DNA from: Streptomyces sp. WMMB303
GTDB lineage: Bacteria; Actinomycetota; Actinomycetes; Streptomycetales; Streptomycetaceae
DNA: 64,000 bases
Assembly: GCF_029351045.1 (NCBI RefSeq)
Contig: NZ_JARKIN010000001.1
Span: 488,501 to 552,500, forward strand
Direction of reading: 5' to 3'
Positions 7,760-16,085 of the stretch are shown piece after piece. A model generated the notes under the pieces. That model ran no database searches. It was given only the letters and a program-made list of their open reading frames with translations, and was not told the DNA's origin. The translations under genes and the position numbers were made by a program. The first letter of the stretch is position 1, and the number at the start of each line of letters is the position of its first letter.

Positions 7760-8473
7760 TCAGCGCACCCCGGTCCCGGGGTGCCGAGGGCGCGGCACAC
7801 GCTCCGGCAGCGGCACATAGGTGTCGACGGCGTCCAGCAGCGCCTCGATCGAGCCCGTCCAGCGCGGATCGCCCTCGAGGGCGCGGCGGGCGGAGACCCG
7901 CACGGCCGGGACGGCCGGGAGGTTCTCCCCGGCGAAGCCGTGCGTCGCCAGCAGCGCCCGCGCCTGGTACTCGACCCGTTCGCTCAGCTCGTCGCTGCCC
8001 GCGTCGGCCATGGTGAGGGCGACGACCAGATGGGCGAGGCCGCCGCGACGCGCGAGCGCGAGCTGCTCGGCGGTTCCCGGACGCACGCCCTCGCGCACGG
8101 AGACGACGAGCAGCGCACCGTCCAGCCCGGCGCGGGCCCGTGAGGCGTCCGTACGCGCCCGGACCGTCGTACCGCCGCCGGGGTACGGGCCGGTGCCGGG
8201 CACCGCGCGCAGGGCAGGGTCCAGCACGGTGTAGTGCCGCGTGTCGGTGGCGTAGCGGAAGCACCGGGAGCGCTGCCTGCGCGCCACCGGATGGCCGTCC
8301 GGGCGAGCGGCTGCCGCGCGCCCCGGCTCCGGCCCGCGGGGAGCCGCCCCGAGGCCGCGGGCGGCCAGCGCGGCGGCCAGCGTGGTCTTGCCGTGCCCGG
8401 GATGGCCCAGCGTGCCGATGGTGAGGTGGGGGACGGGGAACGGGGCGGTGCGCGGGTGGCTGAGGCCGGACAT
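7760..8473 (-). CDS. Free-standing, degenerate EF-Tu-like G domain
   Basis: A 237-residue protein that aligns by eye with domain I of elongation factor Tu and then stops; domains II and III are absent. The P-loop is GHPGHGKTT (residues 23-31), where EF-Tu has GHVDHGKTT. Further matches are ATDTRHYTVLD (76-85), GLDGALLVVSVREGVRPGTAEQLALAR, and VRVSARRALEGDPRWTGSIEALLDAVD near the end. The switch I RGITI segment is missing. The switch II DCPGH is replaced by DPALR, and the base-specificity motif NKAD is TMAD (154-157). GTP hydrolysis and tRNA delivery are therefore unlikely as in EF-Tu. ATG 8473 has GGAGGG six bases upstream. Confidence 0.8.
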   Translation of the reverse strand: MSGLSHPRTAPFPVPHLTIGTLGHPGHGKTTLAAALAARGLGAAPRGPEPGRAAAARPDGHPVARRQRSRCFRYATDTRHYTVLDPALRAVPGTGPYPGGGTTVRARTDASRARAGLDGALLVVSVREGVRPGTAEQLALARRGGLAHLVVALTMADAGSDELSERVEYQARALLATHGFAGENLPAVPAVRVSARRALEGDPRWTGSIEALLDAVDTYVPLPERVPRPRHPGTGVR

Positions 8474-8875
8474 GGGAGCCCTCCAGGACCGGTACGGACG
8501 AGTCGGGACCCCGGAAAGCAGCCCGACCCTCCCCTGTGGGGTCCTCGGCCGGTCCGGGAGGGTCAGCGTCGGCGGGGACGGCCGCCGGGCGGAACGGAGT
8601 GGATGTGCGCGCCCGCCGTCGGCAGGAGGGCAGCCCGCGCGGCGGCCGCCACCGCGGCCGGAGCACAGAGAAGGGGCAGCCCGAGCACCCCGAGATGATC
8701 GCCCGTTCAACCACCGCCCGTCGAACGGTTTTCGGCAATCACCGCACGGCGGCTTTCCGGCCCTGGTCGAAGCGGACATGGCCACCCGGGGAACAGCTCT
8801 GCGGAACCGCGCCTTTCGGGCATTCCGCCCGGCTTCGACCGGCGGGGGAACCGATTCGTCGGTTACGCTCCCAGC
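8474..8875. other. Intergenic region, divergent promoters
   Basis: About 400 bases between the EF-Tu-like gene (leftward) and the TVP38-type gene (rightward). All six frames read as low-quality arginine-rich translations and none resembles a known protein. The right end contains TTACGCT just upstream of the GTG at 8876 and may be the -10 element of a leaderless transcript. Nothing else was recognised. Confidence 0.4.
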
Positions 8876-9664
8876 GTGCCCGTCCCCGCCACGCAGCCAG
8901 ACGGACTCCCCGGCCGTCTCACCCGGACGCTGCTCTCACCATGGTTCCGCCTCGCCCTGCTCGTCGCACTGCTGTGCGCGGCCGCGACGGCGATGCTGCT
9001 GTACGAACCCCAGCGCCTGCTCGCCCAGGGCTGGCCCCCGGAGATCGCCGGGGGCGCGGCCGTCGCCCTTTTCGGCGCCGCCTACGGGGTGTGCACCGCG
9101 GCCTTCGTCCCGCGCCCCGTACTCAACGTGGCGGCCGGTGTCCTCTTCGGCGCGCAGGCGGGCACCTTCTCGGCGACGGCCGGCACGGTGATCGGCGCGG
9201 GCATCGCCTTCGGGCTGGGCCGGATGCTCGGCCAGGACGCCCTGCGCACCCTGCTGCGAGGCCGCTGGCTGTCGTCCGCCGACCGGCAGTTGAGCCGGCA
9301 CGGGTTCCGCTCGATGCTGATCATCCGGCTGCTGCCGGGCGTGCCGTTCGCGGCTTCGAACTACGGCGCGGCCGTCTCCCGGATGCGCTGGCTCGCCTTC
9401 CTGAGCGCGACCGCGCTGGGCTCGGTACCCAACACCGCGGCCTATGTCATCGCCGGGAGCAGCGCCGCGACTCCGACCTCGCCGGTCTTCCTGGCCTCGT
9501 TCGCCTTCATCACGCTCTCCGGGCTGGCCGGTGCTGTGATCGCCTGGCGCAAGCGCGCCCAGTTGCGGGGCACCGCTCAGGGCGAGGAGACGGCTCCCGG
9601 GTCCGCCAACCCGCCCGAGGCCCGCACCCCCGCCGCCCCTCCGGCACCGGTCCCCCACCCGTGA
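8876..9664 (+). CDS. TVP38/TMEM64 (DedA superfamily) membrane protein
   Basis: A 262-residue integral membrane protein of the TVP38/TMEM64 branch of the VTT (DedA-like) superfamily. It has an N-terminal membrane helix (WFRLALLVALLCAAATAMLL), the family core FVPRPVLNVAAGVLFGAQAGTF with re-entrant character, then GAGIAFGLGRMLGQDALRTLL, and the conserved basic-proline motif IIRLLPGVPFAASNYGAAVS. The tail is proline-rich. The GTG at 8876 has no Shine-Dalgarno sequence. The stop is only 33 bases before uppP on the same strand, suggesting a two-gene operon. Related proteins scramble or flip lipids, which makes a lipid-carrier role plausible but inferred. Confidence 0.85.
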   Translation: MPVPATQPDGLPGRLTRTLLSPWFRLALLVALLCAAATAMLLYEPQRLLAQGWPPEIAGGAAVALFGAAYGVCTAAFVPRPVLNVAAGVLFGAQAGTFSATAGTVIGAGIAFGLGRMLGQDALRTLLRGRWLSSADRQLSRHGFRSMLIIRLLPGVPFAASNYGAAVSRMRWLAFLSATALGSVPNTAAYVIAGSSAATPTSPVFLASFAFITLSGLAGAVIAWRKRAQLRGTAQGEETAPGSANPPEARTPAAPPAPVPHP

Positions 9665-9697
9665 CCCCTACTACCACAGGGACGAGCTCCGCAGCAG

Positions 9698-10570
9698 ATG
9701 TCTTGGTTTGAATCCTTCGTCCTCGGACTCGTCCAGGGACTGACCGAGTTCCTCCCGATCTCCTCCAGCGCCCATCTCCGGCTGGTCGCCGCCTTCGCGG
9801 GGTGGCAGGACCCCGGTGCGGCCTTCACCGCCGTCACCCAGATCGGCACCGAGACCGCCGTCCTGATCTTCTTCCGGAAGGACATCGGCCGGATCCTCGC
9901 GGCCTGGTTCCGCTCCCTCTACAGCCCGGCGGCCCGCAGCGACCACAACGCGAAGACGGGCTGGCTCGTCATCGTCGGCTCCATCCCGATCGGAGTGCTG
10001 GGACTGACCTTCAAGGACCAGATCGAAGGCCCGTTCCGCGACCTGCGGCTGATCGCGTCCACGCTGGTGGGCCTCGGCATCGTGCTGGGCATCGCCGACC
10101 GGATGGCCGCCCGCGACACCAAGGGCGGCCGCCACCGGGCACGGCGGGAGCGGAAGTCCCTGGAACAGCTCAACGTACGCGACGGACTGATCTACGGCTG
10201 CGCCCAGGCGCTGGCACTGGTACCCGGGGTGTCCCGGTCCGGCGCCACCATCAGCGGCGGACTGTTCATGGGCTACCGGCGCGAGGCCGCCGCCCGCTAT
10301 TCCTTCCTGCTCGCCGTGCCCGCGGTCCTGGCCTCCGGGCTGTTCGAACTGGCGGACATCGGCGAGGGCCACGTCTCCTGGGGACCGACCCTCTTCGCCA
10401 CCGCACTGGCGTTCGTGGTGGCCTATGGCGTCATCGCCTGGTTCATGCGGTTCATCTCCACCCGCAGCTTCATGCCGTTCGTCATCTACCGGATCCTGCT
10501 CGGAGCGGCCCTCTTCGCCCTGATGGCGGCAGGCGTCCTCAGCCCGCACGCGGGCGAGTCGGTGGGCTGA
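9698..10570 (+). CDS. uppP: Undecaprenyl-diphosphatase
   Basis: A 290-residue membrane phosphatase (UppP/BacA) that converts undecaprenyl diphosphate to the monophosphate carrier on the outer face of the membrane, for peptidoglycan precursor recycling. Both signature motifs are intact. GLTEFLPISSSAHLRL has the catalytic glutamate pair region near residue 17, and PGVSRSGATISGG (about residues 177-189) has the arginine and serine of the active site. Seven or eight hydrophobic segments follow the expected pattern. Loss of this recycling step confers bacitracin sensitivity in many bacteria. It lies 33 bases downstream of a DedA-superfamily gene. Confidence 0.95.
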   Translation: MSWFESFVLGLVQGLTEFLPISSSAHLRLVAAFAGWQDPGAAFTAVTQIGTETAVLIFFRKDIGRILAAWFRSLYSPAARSDHNAKTGWLVIVGSIPIGVLGLTFKDQIEGPFRDLRLIASTLVGLGIVLGIADRMAARDTKGGRHRARRERKSLEQLNVRDGLIYGCAQALALVPGVSRSGATISGGLFMGYRREAAARYSFLLAVPAVLASGLFELADIGEGHVSWGPTLFATALAFVVAYGVIAWFMRFISTRSFMPFVIYRILLGAALFALMAAGVLSPHAGESVG

Positions 10571-10693
10571 GCGCACCGCGGCACCGGACGTCCGCGGCCC
10601 GCGCCCCGGACTCCCGGGGCTGAGCCGGGAAGTCCGGGCCGGACCGGGAAGGAGCGGGCCGGACCGGAAAAGGCTTCCGCAGCGCCCGCCGGT

Positions 10694-11047
10694 TCACCGG
10701 CGGCGCCGCTGCCGCTCCTGCGCCCGCCTGCGCCGGAGCACCAGCAGATCGATGGCCGCGATCAGCGCCAACGCGGCGCACAGCGCCGCCAGCACAGTCA
10801 GCACCCGGTCGCTGGGGGTGCTGTGGCTGTCCGAGGCCGCGGCCCACCAGGCGAACAGCGCGGCAGCCGCGGCGAAGAACGGCACTCCGACGGACGACAG
10901 CAGAGTGCGCAGCCACAGATCGCTGCGCGCGGTCACCGGTTCCGTGCCGGAGCGGGAACGCCGGAAGCGGCGGCCGTCGTTCCGGTCGGGCCCGGGCTGC
11001 GGTGGCTGGGACACGGGGAGCCGCCTTTCGCCGGTGTGCTCCCCCAT
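10694..11047 (-). CDS. DUF6343 small membrane protein
   Basis: A protein of about 117 residues. A polar N-terminal region is followed by the family core RSRSGTEPVTARSDLWLRTLLS, then two membrane segments (VGVPFFAAAAALFAWWAA and LTVLAALCAALALIAAIDLLVL), ending in a very basic tail (RRRRAQERQRRRR) that should stay cytoplasmic. This matches the small DUF6343 family of streptomycetes, whose function is unknown. The start could be ATG 11047 (chosen) or further downstream, since the segment before RSRSGTEP is not conserved. It converges with uppP. Confidence 0.72.
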   Translation of the reverse strand: MGEHTGERRLPVSQPPQPGPDRNDGRRFRRSRSGTEPVTARSDLWLRTLLSSVGVPFFAAAAALFAWWAAASDSHSTPSDRVLTVLAALCAALALIAAIDLLVLRRRRAQERQRRRR

Positions 11048-11098
11048 GATTCCGGCCGCGCCCCGGAATCCCCGTGCAGACGCGCCAGGGGCCACCGG

Positions 11099-11347
11099 TC
11101 ACAGCCCGGGCAGCACGTCCTGGTCGACCTCGTGCCGGGGCGGTTCGGGGGCGGTACGCAAGGACAGCTTGTACCGGCAGTCGGGCCCCAGGCCCCAGAG
11201 CCGGGAGGCGCGGTCGCGCAGCGGTTGTCCGCACATCCGGCACAGCACCCGTCGCCCCCCGACTGGCTGACTGTCGGGCAGGGCCACCGCCTCGGCGCGT
11301 TCGCCGCGCTCTCCTCCGCCGCCGTGCGGCTCCTCCTCCGCGGCCAT
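11099..11347 (-). CDS. DUF6011-type zinc-ribbon protein
   Basis: An 82-residue cytoplasmic protein with one treble-clef-like zinc site: CRMCGQPLRDRASRLWGLGPDC, where the two CxxC/C residues sit around a conserved RLWGLGPDCR turn. This pattern is the DUF6011 family, small actinobacterial proteins of unknown role that may bind nucleic acid. ATG 11347 is preceded by AAGGGGG with six-base spacing, so the longer upstream frame is not used. It lies just upstream of the DUF6343 gene on the same strand (51 bases). Confidence 0.72.
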   Translation of the reverse strand: MAAEEEPHGGGGERGERAEAVALPDSQPVGGRRVLCRMCGQPLRDRASRLWGLGPDCRYKLSLRTAPEPPRHEVDQDVLPGL

Positions 11348-11500
11348 CCGCGGCCCCCTTCCGCTCCGTCCGGGCGGTTCCCCGTCGGCCCGCACCGTAC
11401 CAACGCGCCCACCCGTGCGGAGCAGGCCGAAGTGCGGGGGGCGGCGTGCACGCCCACGGTGGGCGTGGAGACAGAACAGCCACCTCTCACGGGAGAGCAC

Positions 11501-11740
11501 ATGCGTATCCGTACCGCCCTCGTGGTCGGCGCCCTCAGCGCCACCGCACTGCTCGGCTCCACCGGAACCGCCGTCGCCGGCGACGATCCGGTGGTGGGAG
11601 TGACCGGCAACTCGCCCGGCATCCTCTCGGGCGACAACGTCCAGGTACCCGTGAAGGTGGGTGCGAACGTCTGCGGCAACCCGCTGCTGGTCCCGCTGCT
11701 GAGCCCGGCGGCGCAGAACTACTGCAAGAACCACTTCTAG
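11501..11740 (+). CDS. Chaplin-like secreted surface protein
   Basis: A 79-residue precursor. A basic start and hydrophobic segment ending TGTAVA (residues 1 to about 26) form a signal peptide. The mature part resembles one chaplin (DUF320) domain: VTGNSPGILSGDNVQVPVKVGANVCGN, then PLLSPAAQNYC, with the two cysteines that form the intramolecular disulphide of chaplins. Chaplins assemble into amyloid-like hydrophobic sheaths on aerial hyphae and spores. The second half is less hydrophobic than classical chaplins and lacks the GLLNPAFGN consensus. It could therefore be a divergent short chaplin or a relative. GGGAGAG precedes the ATG closely. Confidence 0.65.
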   Translation: MRIRTALVVGALSATALLGSTGTAVAGDDPVVGVTGNSPGILSGDNVQVPVKVGANVCGNPLLVPLLSPAAQNYCKNHF

Positions 11741-11770
11741 GTCACACCAGCGCAGCATCAGCACGTCGGC

Positions 11771-11812
11771 CGACGGACCCCGCCCCCGCCGCGCGGAGGC
11801 GGGGTTCCGTCG
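11771..11812 (+). terminator. Hairpin terminator after chaplin-like gene
   Basis: The arms 11771-11784 and 11798-11812 are complementary (one bulged base), separated by a 13-base GC-rich loop, and followed by GTTTCGG. The hairpin starts 30 bases after the chaplin-like stop codon. Confidence 0.6.
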
Positions 11813-11879
11813 GTTTCGGGGAGCGATCCGCCCGCCCACGGGTTGTGCCGTCACGGGACCGGACTGCCACACTTGCGGC

Positions 11880-12152
11880 ATGGACAACTTCTACCGCGGT
11901 CCCGCGACCCTGCTGACCGGGGCCGCCGAGGTGCCGGTCGACGTAGCGCTGTTCACGGAGACCACCGGCCCCGGCACCAAGTGGTCCGGCACCATGAGGC
12001 CCGAGGGCGGCCAGCGGCTGTGGACCGAACTGGAGGGCGACACGGCCCGGCTGCGGCTGGCCGACGGCCGCGTGTGCCGGGTGACCGTGCTCGGCAGCGG
12101 GTTCGGTCCGGTCGAGGTCTCGGGCGAGGGCCCGTTCCCCACGGAGCCCTGA
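11880..12152 (+). CDS. Small conserved streptomycete protein, function unknown
   Basis: A 90-residue soluble protein starting MDNFYRGPATLLTGAAEVPVDVALFT and ending with RLADGRVCRVTVLGSGFGPVEVSGEGPFP. The sequence alternates short beta strands, and small proteins that begin DNFY.GPA occur in actinobacteria beside morphological genes. I recognise no catalytic motif. Coding character is supported by strong third-position G/C bias and a clean stop. It lies between the chaplin-like gene and a DMT transporter with no evident operon. Confidence 0.6.
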   Translation: MDNFYRGPATLLTGAAEVPVDVALFTETTGPGTKWSGTMRPEGGQRLWTELEGDTARLRLADGRVCRVTVLGSGFGPVEVSGEGPFPTEP

Positions 12153-12396
12153 CGGGCGGTCTGCCGCGGCCCGCCGGCGGGGCCGGGCACCCCCGGCCGG
12201 GGGCCACCCGACCGGGCCGCCCCCGGCACACCCGGCGTCCATCGGGAGATATCACCTGACAGGGGGAGACGGGGCCGTGCCCGTACTCCGCTGGTGGTAC
12301 ATCAAGACTGTGCCGGCAGGTGACGACAGGCCGTCAGGAATACGGAACCGTGGAAGGCATGAACGCGATGCCCGACCGGTGCTGCACGGAGCGGAT

Positions 12397-13452
12397 ATGA
12401 GCGCGCTGACCATGGCGGTGCTGCTCTCGCTGGTATCCGCGGTGAGCTACGCACTGGCCGCGATCGTGCAGGAGAAGATCGCCACCTCGACCGAGCCGAG
12501 CCGATGGAGGCTGCTGGGGTCCGGGATGTGGTGGACCGCAGCGGCGCTGCAGGGGGCGGGAGCACTGCTGCATGTGGCGGCGCTCGCCCAGGGGCCGCTG
12601 ACCGTCGTTCAGCCACTCGGCGTTCTCACGCTCGTACTCGCCGCCCCGCTGGCGGCGCTCCTGGGCCGGCGGCCGGTGACCACCTCCGCGTGGCGGGGCA
12701 TCGTCCTGGTCTCGGCCGGCCTGGCCGGCATTCTGCTGCTGACCGGGGACACGGGCGTGGGTTCCCTCGACAGTGGCGGTCAGTTCCTCCTCGCGGGCTG
12801 CGTCCTGGGGCTGATCGCGCTGCTGGCGGGCGCGGCGTCTGCGCTGGGGCGTACGGTGCACGGCCGCCTCGGCGCCCTGCGGAGCACGGCGCTGGCGCTG
12901 GCCGCCGGGGTGGCGTACGGCGCTGCTTCGGTCTTCGTCAAGTCGCTCGCCGAGGGCTGGGCCTCGGCTCCGCTCTCCGTCTCCGTGCCGCTCGCGAGTC
13001 TGACGGTGGTGCTGGCAGCCATCGGGCTGGCGAGTTCGCAGGCGTCCTACCGGGACGGCGGTCTGGCGACTCCGCTGGCGACCGCCACCGTGGCCAACCC
13101 GGTGGTCGCAGCGGCGGCCGGGATACTGCTGCTGGAGGAGAGCTTCCGGTACGGCGCGACCGGCACGGTGCTGGCGCTGGCCGCGGGCGCGCTGACCACC
13201 TGGGGGCTGGTCGTCCTGACGTCCGACAGCGCACGGCAGGCACGCGCGGAGGAGACCGGGCAGCCCCGCCGCGCGTCCCGGCCGGGAAGGGCCGACGGAC
13301 CGGATCGCGCAGACGGGCCGGATCGCGGCCCGGCAGCGGAGTCCGCTGTGCTGCGGGTGTCCGAGGCGGAGGTGCACACCGTGGTTCCCCGCCCCCGCAC
13401 GTCGCCGGCGCATCCGACCGGTGGCCGCACCGTAACTCTGTCCGCGCCCTGA
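12397..13452 (+). CDS. DMT family transporter
   Basis: A 351-residue membrane protein with nine or ten hydrophobic segments in DMT order. It begins ALTMAVLLSLVSAVSYALAAIVQEKIAT. The internal pseudo-repeats are HVAALAQGPLTVVQPLGVLTLVLAAPLAALLG and YRDGGLATPLATATVANPVVAAAAGILLLEESF, each with the glutamate or charged residue used by this superfamily. The C-terminal 70 residues are hydrophilic, with repeated GPDRADGPDR units. ATG 12397 is supported by GGAGCGG; the upstream open frame is not conserved in character. The substrate is unknown. Confidence 0.82.
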   Translation: MSALTMAVLLSLVSAVSYALAAIVQEKIATSTEPSRWRLLGSGMWWTAAALQGAGALLHVAALAQGPLTVVQPLGVLTLVLAAPLAALLGRRPVTTSAWRGIVLVSAGLAGILLLTGDTGVGSLDSGGQFLLAGCVLGLIALLAGAASALGRTVHGRLGALRSTALALAAGVAYGAASVFVKSLAEGWASAPLSVSVPLASLTVVLAAIGLASSQASYRDGGLATPLATATVANPVVAAAAGILLLEESFRYGATGTVLALAAGALTTWGLVVLTSDSARQARAEETGQPRRASRPGRADGPDRADGPDRGPAAESAVLRVSEAEVHTVVPRPRTSPAHPTGGRTVTLSAP

Positions 13453-13662
13453 CCCTGTCCGCACCGTGACCGGGCTGCACCGGCCGAGCGGCGTACGGCT
13501 GCCGCCCGAGCCCGGTGGCCCGCAGGACCGACCGGCAGCCCGGCGCCGACACCGTCGCGCCTCCGGGCGGAGGATCACGCCGCGCCCGTCCCGGCACGCC
13601 CCTCGCCTCCGCACCCTCCCTCCCGCACACTGGAGCGGACCACCGGACGAAGGAGGGCGCCC

Positions 13663-15195
13663 ATGCCGCCGTGGCCGGCGTCCCGCTGGGCCCGTCGGGT
13701 GCTGCCGCCGGTGGCGGGCGCGCTGCCGGTGCTGGCGTTCCCGGCGCCCGCACTGTGGTGGCTGGCGTACGCGGCGCTGGTGCCGTGGCTGCTGCTGTTG
13801 CGCGCTGCGCCGTCGGGCCGCGCGGCCGCGCTCGCCGGATGGTCGGGCGGTACGGGGTTCATGCTGGCGATGCACCACTGGCTGATGCCGAGCCTGCATG
13901 TGTTCATCGTCCTGCTGGCCGCGCTGCTGGGACTGTTGTGGCTGCCCTGGGGCTGGCTGGTGCACCGGCTGCTGAGCGGCGCTCCCGGGGCCGGCCGGCT
14001 GGCGGCGGCCGTGGTGCTCGTTCCGTCGGGCTGGCTGCTGGCCGAACTGGTCAGGTCCTGGGAGTACCTGGGCGGCCCGTGGGGGCTGCTGGGTGCGAGC
14101 CAGTGGGAGGTGCGGCCCGCCTTGCGCCTGGCCTCTGTGGGTGGCGTGTGGCTGGTGAGCTTCCTGGTGGTGGCCGTGAACACCGCGCTGGTCGCGCTGA
14201 CGGCGCTGCCGCGTGCCCGGGCGGCCGCCCTGGTGGCACTGGTGTCCGTCGCCGCCACCGGCGCGTCCGCCTGGGTGTGGGCGCCCCGGCCCGAACCGGC
14301 GGGCCACACCCGGGTCGCCGTCGTGCAGATCGGGGAGACGCAGTCGCGTCAGGAGCGGTTCGCGCGCGGCGAGGAGCTGACCCGCCGACTGGCCGACCGC
14401 GACCCGGACCTGATCGTGTGGGGGGAGAGCAGCGTCGGCTACGACCTGGCCGACCGTCCGGCGCTGGTGCGCAGACTGTCCACGCTCTCCCGGCAGACGG
14501 GGGCTCCGCTGCTGGTGAACGTCGACGCGCGGCGCAGCGACCGGCCGGGTATCTACAAGAGTTCGGTGCTCGTGGACGAACGGGGGCTCACCGGGCAGCG
14601 CTACGACAAGATGCGGCTGGTGCCCTTCGGCGAGTACGTCCCGGCCCGGTCGGTGCTCGGCTGGGCGACCTCGGTGGGCCGTGCGGCGGGTGAGGACCGC
14701 AGGCGCGGCGAGGAACCGGTGGTGATGCGGGCGGGTGGACTGCGGTTCGGTCCGCTGATCTGCTTCGAGACGGCCTTCCCGGACATGAGCAGGCAGCTGG
14801 CCGCCGAGCACGCCCGGATGGTGGTGGCACAGTCCTCGACCTCCTCCTTCCAGCACAGTTGGGCACCGGAGCAGCACGCGTCACTGGGGGCGCTGCGGGC
14901 GGCCGAGTCGGGGCGCCCCGTGGTGCACGCGACGCTCACCGGGGTGAGCGCGCTGTACGGCCCCGGCGGCGAGCGGCTGGGGGCTCCGATGGGCACCGGT
15001 ACCAGCGCGGCGCGGCTCACCGAGGTGCCACTGGCCTCGGGGAGGACGCTCTATGTGCGCTTCGGCGACTGGACGGTACGGCTCGCGCTGACCGCGCTGG
15101 CGGCCTACGGGGTGGCGGAGGGAGCGCGTGCGGTACGCGCGCGCGGGGCGCGGGGCCGCACGCAGCTCAGCACGACTGCTCCAGTGCGTCGTTGA
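13663..15195 (+). CDS. lnt: Apolipoprotein N-acyltransferase
   Basis: A 510-residue polytopic membrane enzyme. N-terminal hydrophobic segments (about residues 1-210) carry a nitrilase domain (about 220-470). The catalytic triad of the family is visible: Glu255 in IVWGESS, Lys316 in YDKMRLVPFGEYVP and Cys367 in LICFETAFP. It adds the third acyl chain to the N-terminal cysteine of lipoproteins in the membrane. Streptomycetes often have two Lnt homologues, so this may be one of two. Its last 29 bases overlap the end of the oppositely oriented oxidoreductase gene. Confidence 0.92.
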   Translation: MPPWPASRWARRVLPPVAGALPVLAFPAPALWWLAYAALVPWLLLLRAAPSGRAAALAGWSGGTGFMLAMHHWLMPSLHVFIVLLAALLGLLWLPWGWLVHRLLSGAPGAGRLAAAVVLVPSGWLLAELVRSWEYLGGPWGLLGASQWEVRPALRLASVGGVWLVSFLVVAVNTALVALTALPRARAAALVALVSVAATGASAWVWAPRPEPAGHTRVAVVQIGETQSRQERFARGEELTRRLADRDPDLIVWGESSVGYDLADRPALVRRLSTLSRQTGAPLLVNVDARRSDRPGIYKSSVLVDERGLTGQRYDKMRLVPFGEYVPARSVLGWATSVGRAAGEDRRRGEEPVVMRAGGLRFGPLICFETAFPDMSRQLAAEHARMVVAQSSTSSFQHSWAPEQHASLGALRAAESGRPVVHATLTGVSALYGPGGERLGAPMGTGTSAARLTEVPLASGRTLYVRFGDWTVRLALTALAAYGVAEGARAVRARGARGRTQLSTTAPVRR

Positions 15196-16072
15196 CGACG
15201 CGTTCGCACAGCTCGTGGGTGCGCAGAGCGTCCCGCGCATCGGGCGTCCTGCCGTCCCGCACGGTCCCCAGGAAGGCGAGCACGCACTGCTCGATGCCGC
15301 GCTGCCGAGCGACGGGCACCCAGTCGCCGCGGCGGCGGACGCTGGGCTGGCCCTTGTGGTCGACGATCTCCGCCAGGTCGCGGACCTCGCGCTTGGCGTC
15401 CTGGCCGGAGACCTCCAGGACCTCCTGGGCCGAGCCGGAGAGCCGGTTCATGGCGCCGAGCGCGGTGAAGCCGTCGCCCGCGAGCTGGAGCACGACGTGG
15501 TGCAGCAGCCCGTCGCGGACCCGGGCCCGCACGTCGATCCGGTCCGGCTCGCCGGGGATGAGGAAGCGGAGCGTGTCGACGACGTGGATGAAGTCGTCGA
15601 GCACCGCGCGGCGGGGGTCCTCGGGCAGGCCCACGCGGTGCTTCTGCAGGAGGATCAGCTCCCGCGGGTGCTCCCGGCACTGCGCGTACCCGGGGGCGTG
15701 CCGCCGGTTGAAGCCGACCGCGAGGCCGGTGCCGCGGCGCTCGGCCAGCTCCACCAGGGCGCGGGAGGCGGCGAGCTCGTAGGCGAGGGGCTTGTCGACG
15801 AAGGTGGGCACGCCCGCCTCCAGCAGCCGCCGGACCAGCTCCGGGTGTGCGCTGGTGGCGGCGTGCACGAAGGCGGCGTCCGGCCCGGCGGCGAGCAGTC
15901 CGTCCAGGTCGGTGTGGCGGTGGGCGGCCGGGATCCGGTAGGCGTCGCCGACGGCGGCCAGGGTGGCCGGGGTGCGGGTGACCAGGTGCGGCTCCAGGTC
16001 CGGCTGGGCCATGAGTACCGGCAGGTACGCCTTTGTGGCGATGTCGCCGAGTCCGATCACGCCGATCCGCAC
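15167..16072 (-). CDS. Gfo/Idh/MocA family oxidoreductase
   Basis: A 301-residue NAD(P)-dependent dehydrogenase of the Gfo/Idh/MocA family. The N-terminal Rossmann fold begins VRIGVIGLGDIATKAYLPVL (GxGxxA), followed by AAFVHAATSAHPELVRRLLEAGVPTFVDKPLA, the classic EKP-like motif here reading DKP with the catalytic lysine. The C-terminal domain has DFIHVVDTLRFLIPG. Substrates in this family are usually sugars or inositol derivatives. The GTG at 16072 has GGGAGAG upstream. It follows the FAD-monooxygenase gene by 13 bases, so the two probably form an operon. Confidence 0.88.
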   Translation of the reverse strand: MRIGVIGLGDIATKAYLPVLMAQPDLEPHLVTRTPATLAAVGDAYRIPAAHRHTDLDGLLAAGPDAAFVHAATSAHPELVRRLLEAGVPTFVDKPLAYELAASRALVELAERRGTGLAVGFNRRHAPGYAQCREHPRELILLQKHRVGLPEDPRRAVLDDFIHVVDTLRFLIPGEPDRIDVRARVRDGLLHHVVLQLAGDGFTALGAMNRLSGSAQEVLEVSGQDAKREVRDLAEIVDHKGQPSVRRRGDWVPVARQRGIEQCVLAFLGTVRDGRTPDARDALRTHELCERVVNDALEQSC

Positions 16073-16085
16073 GGGCTCTCCCTCG

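Noticed and set aside
12334..14877. Minus-strand frame of 847 codons antisense to the DMT transporter and lnt
   Set aside because: Composition is rich in Arg, Gln and His with no family match, and it lies opposite two clear genes.
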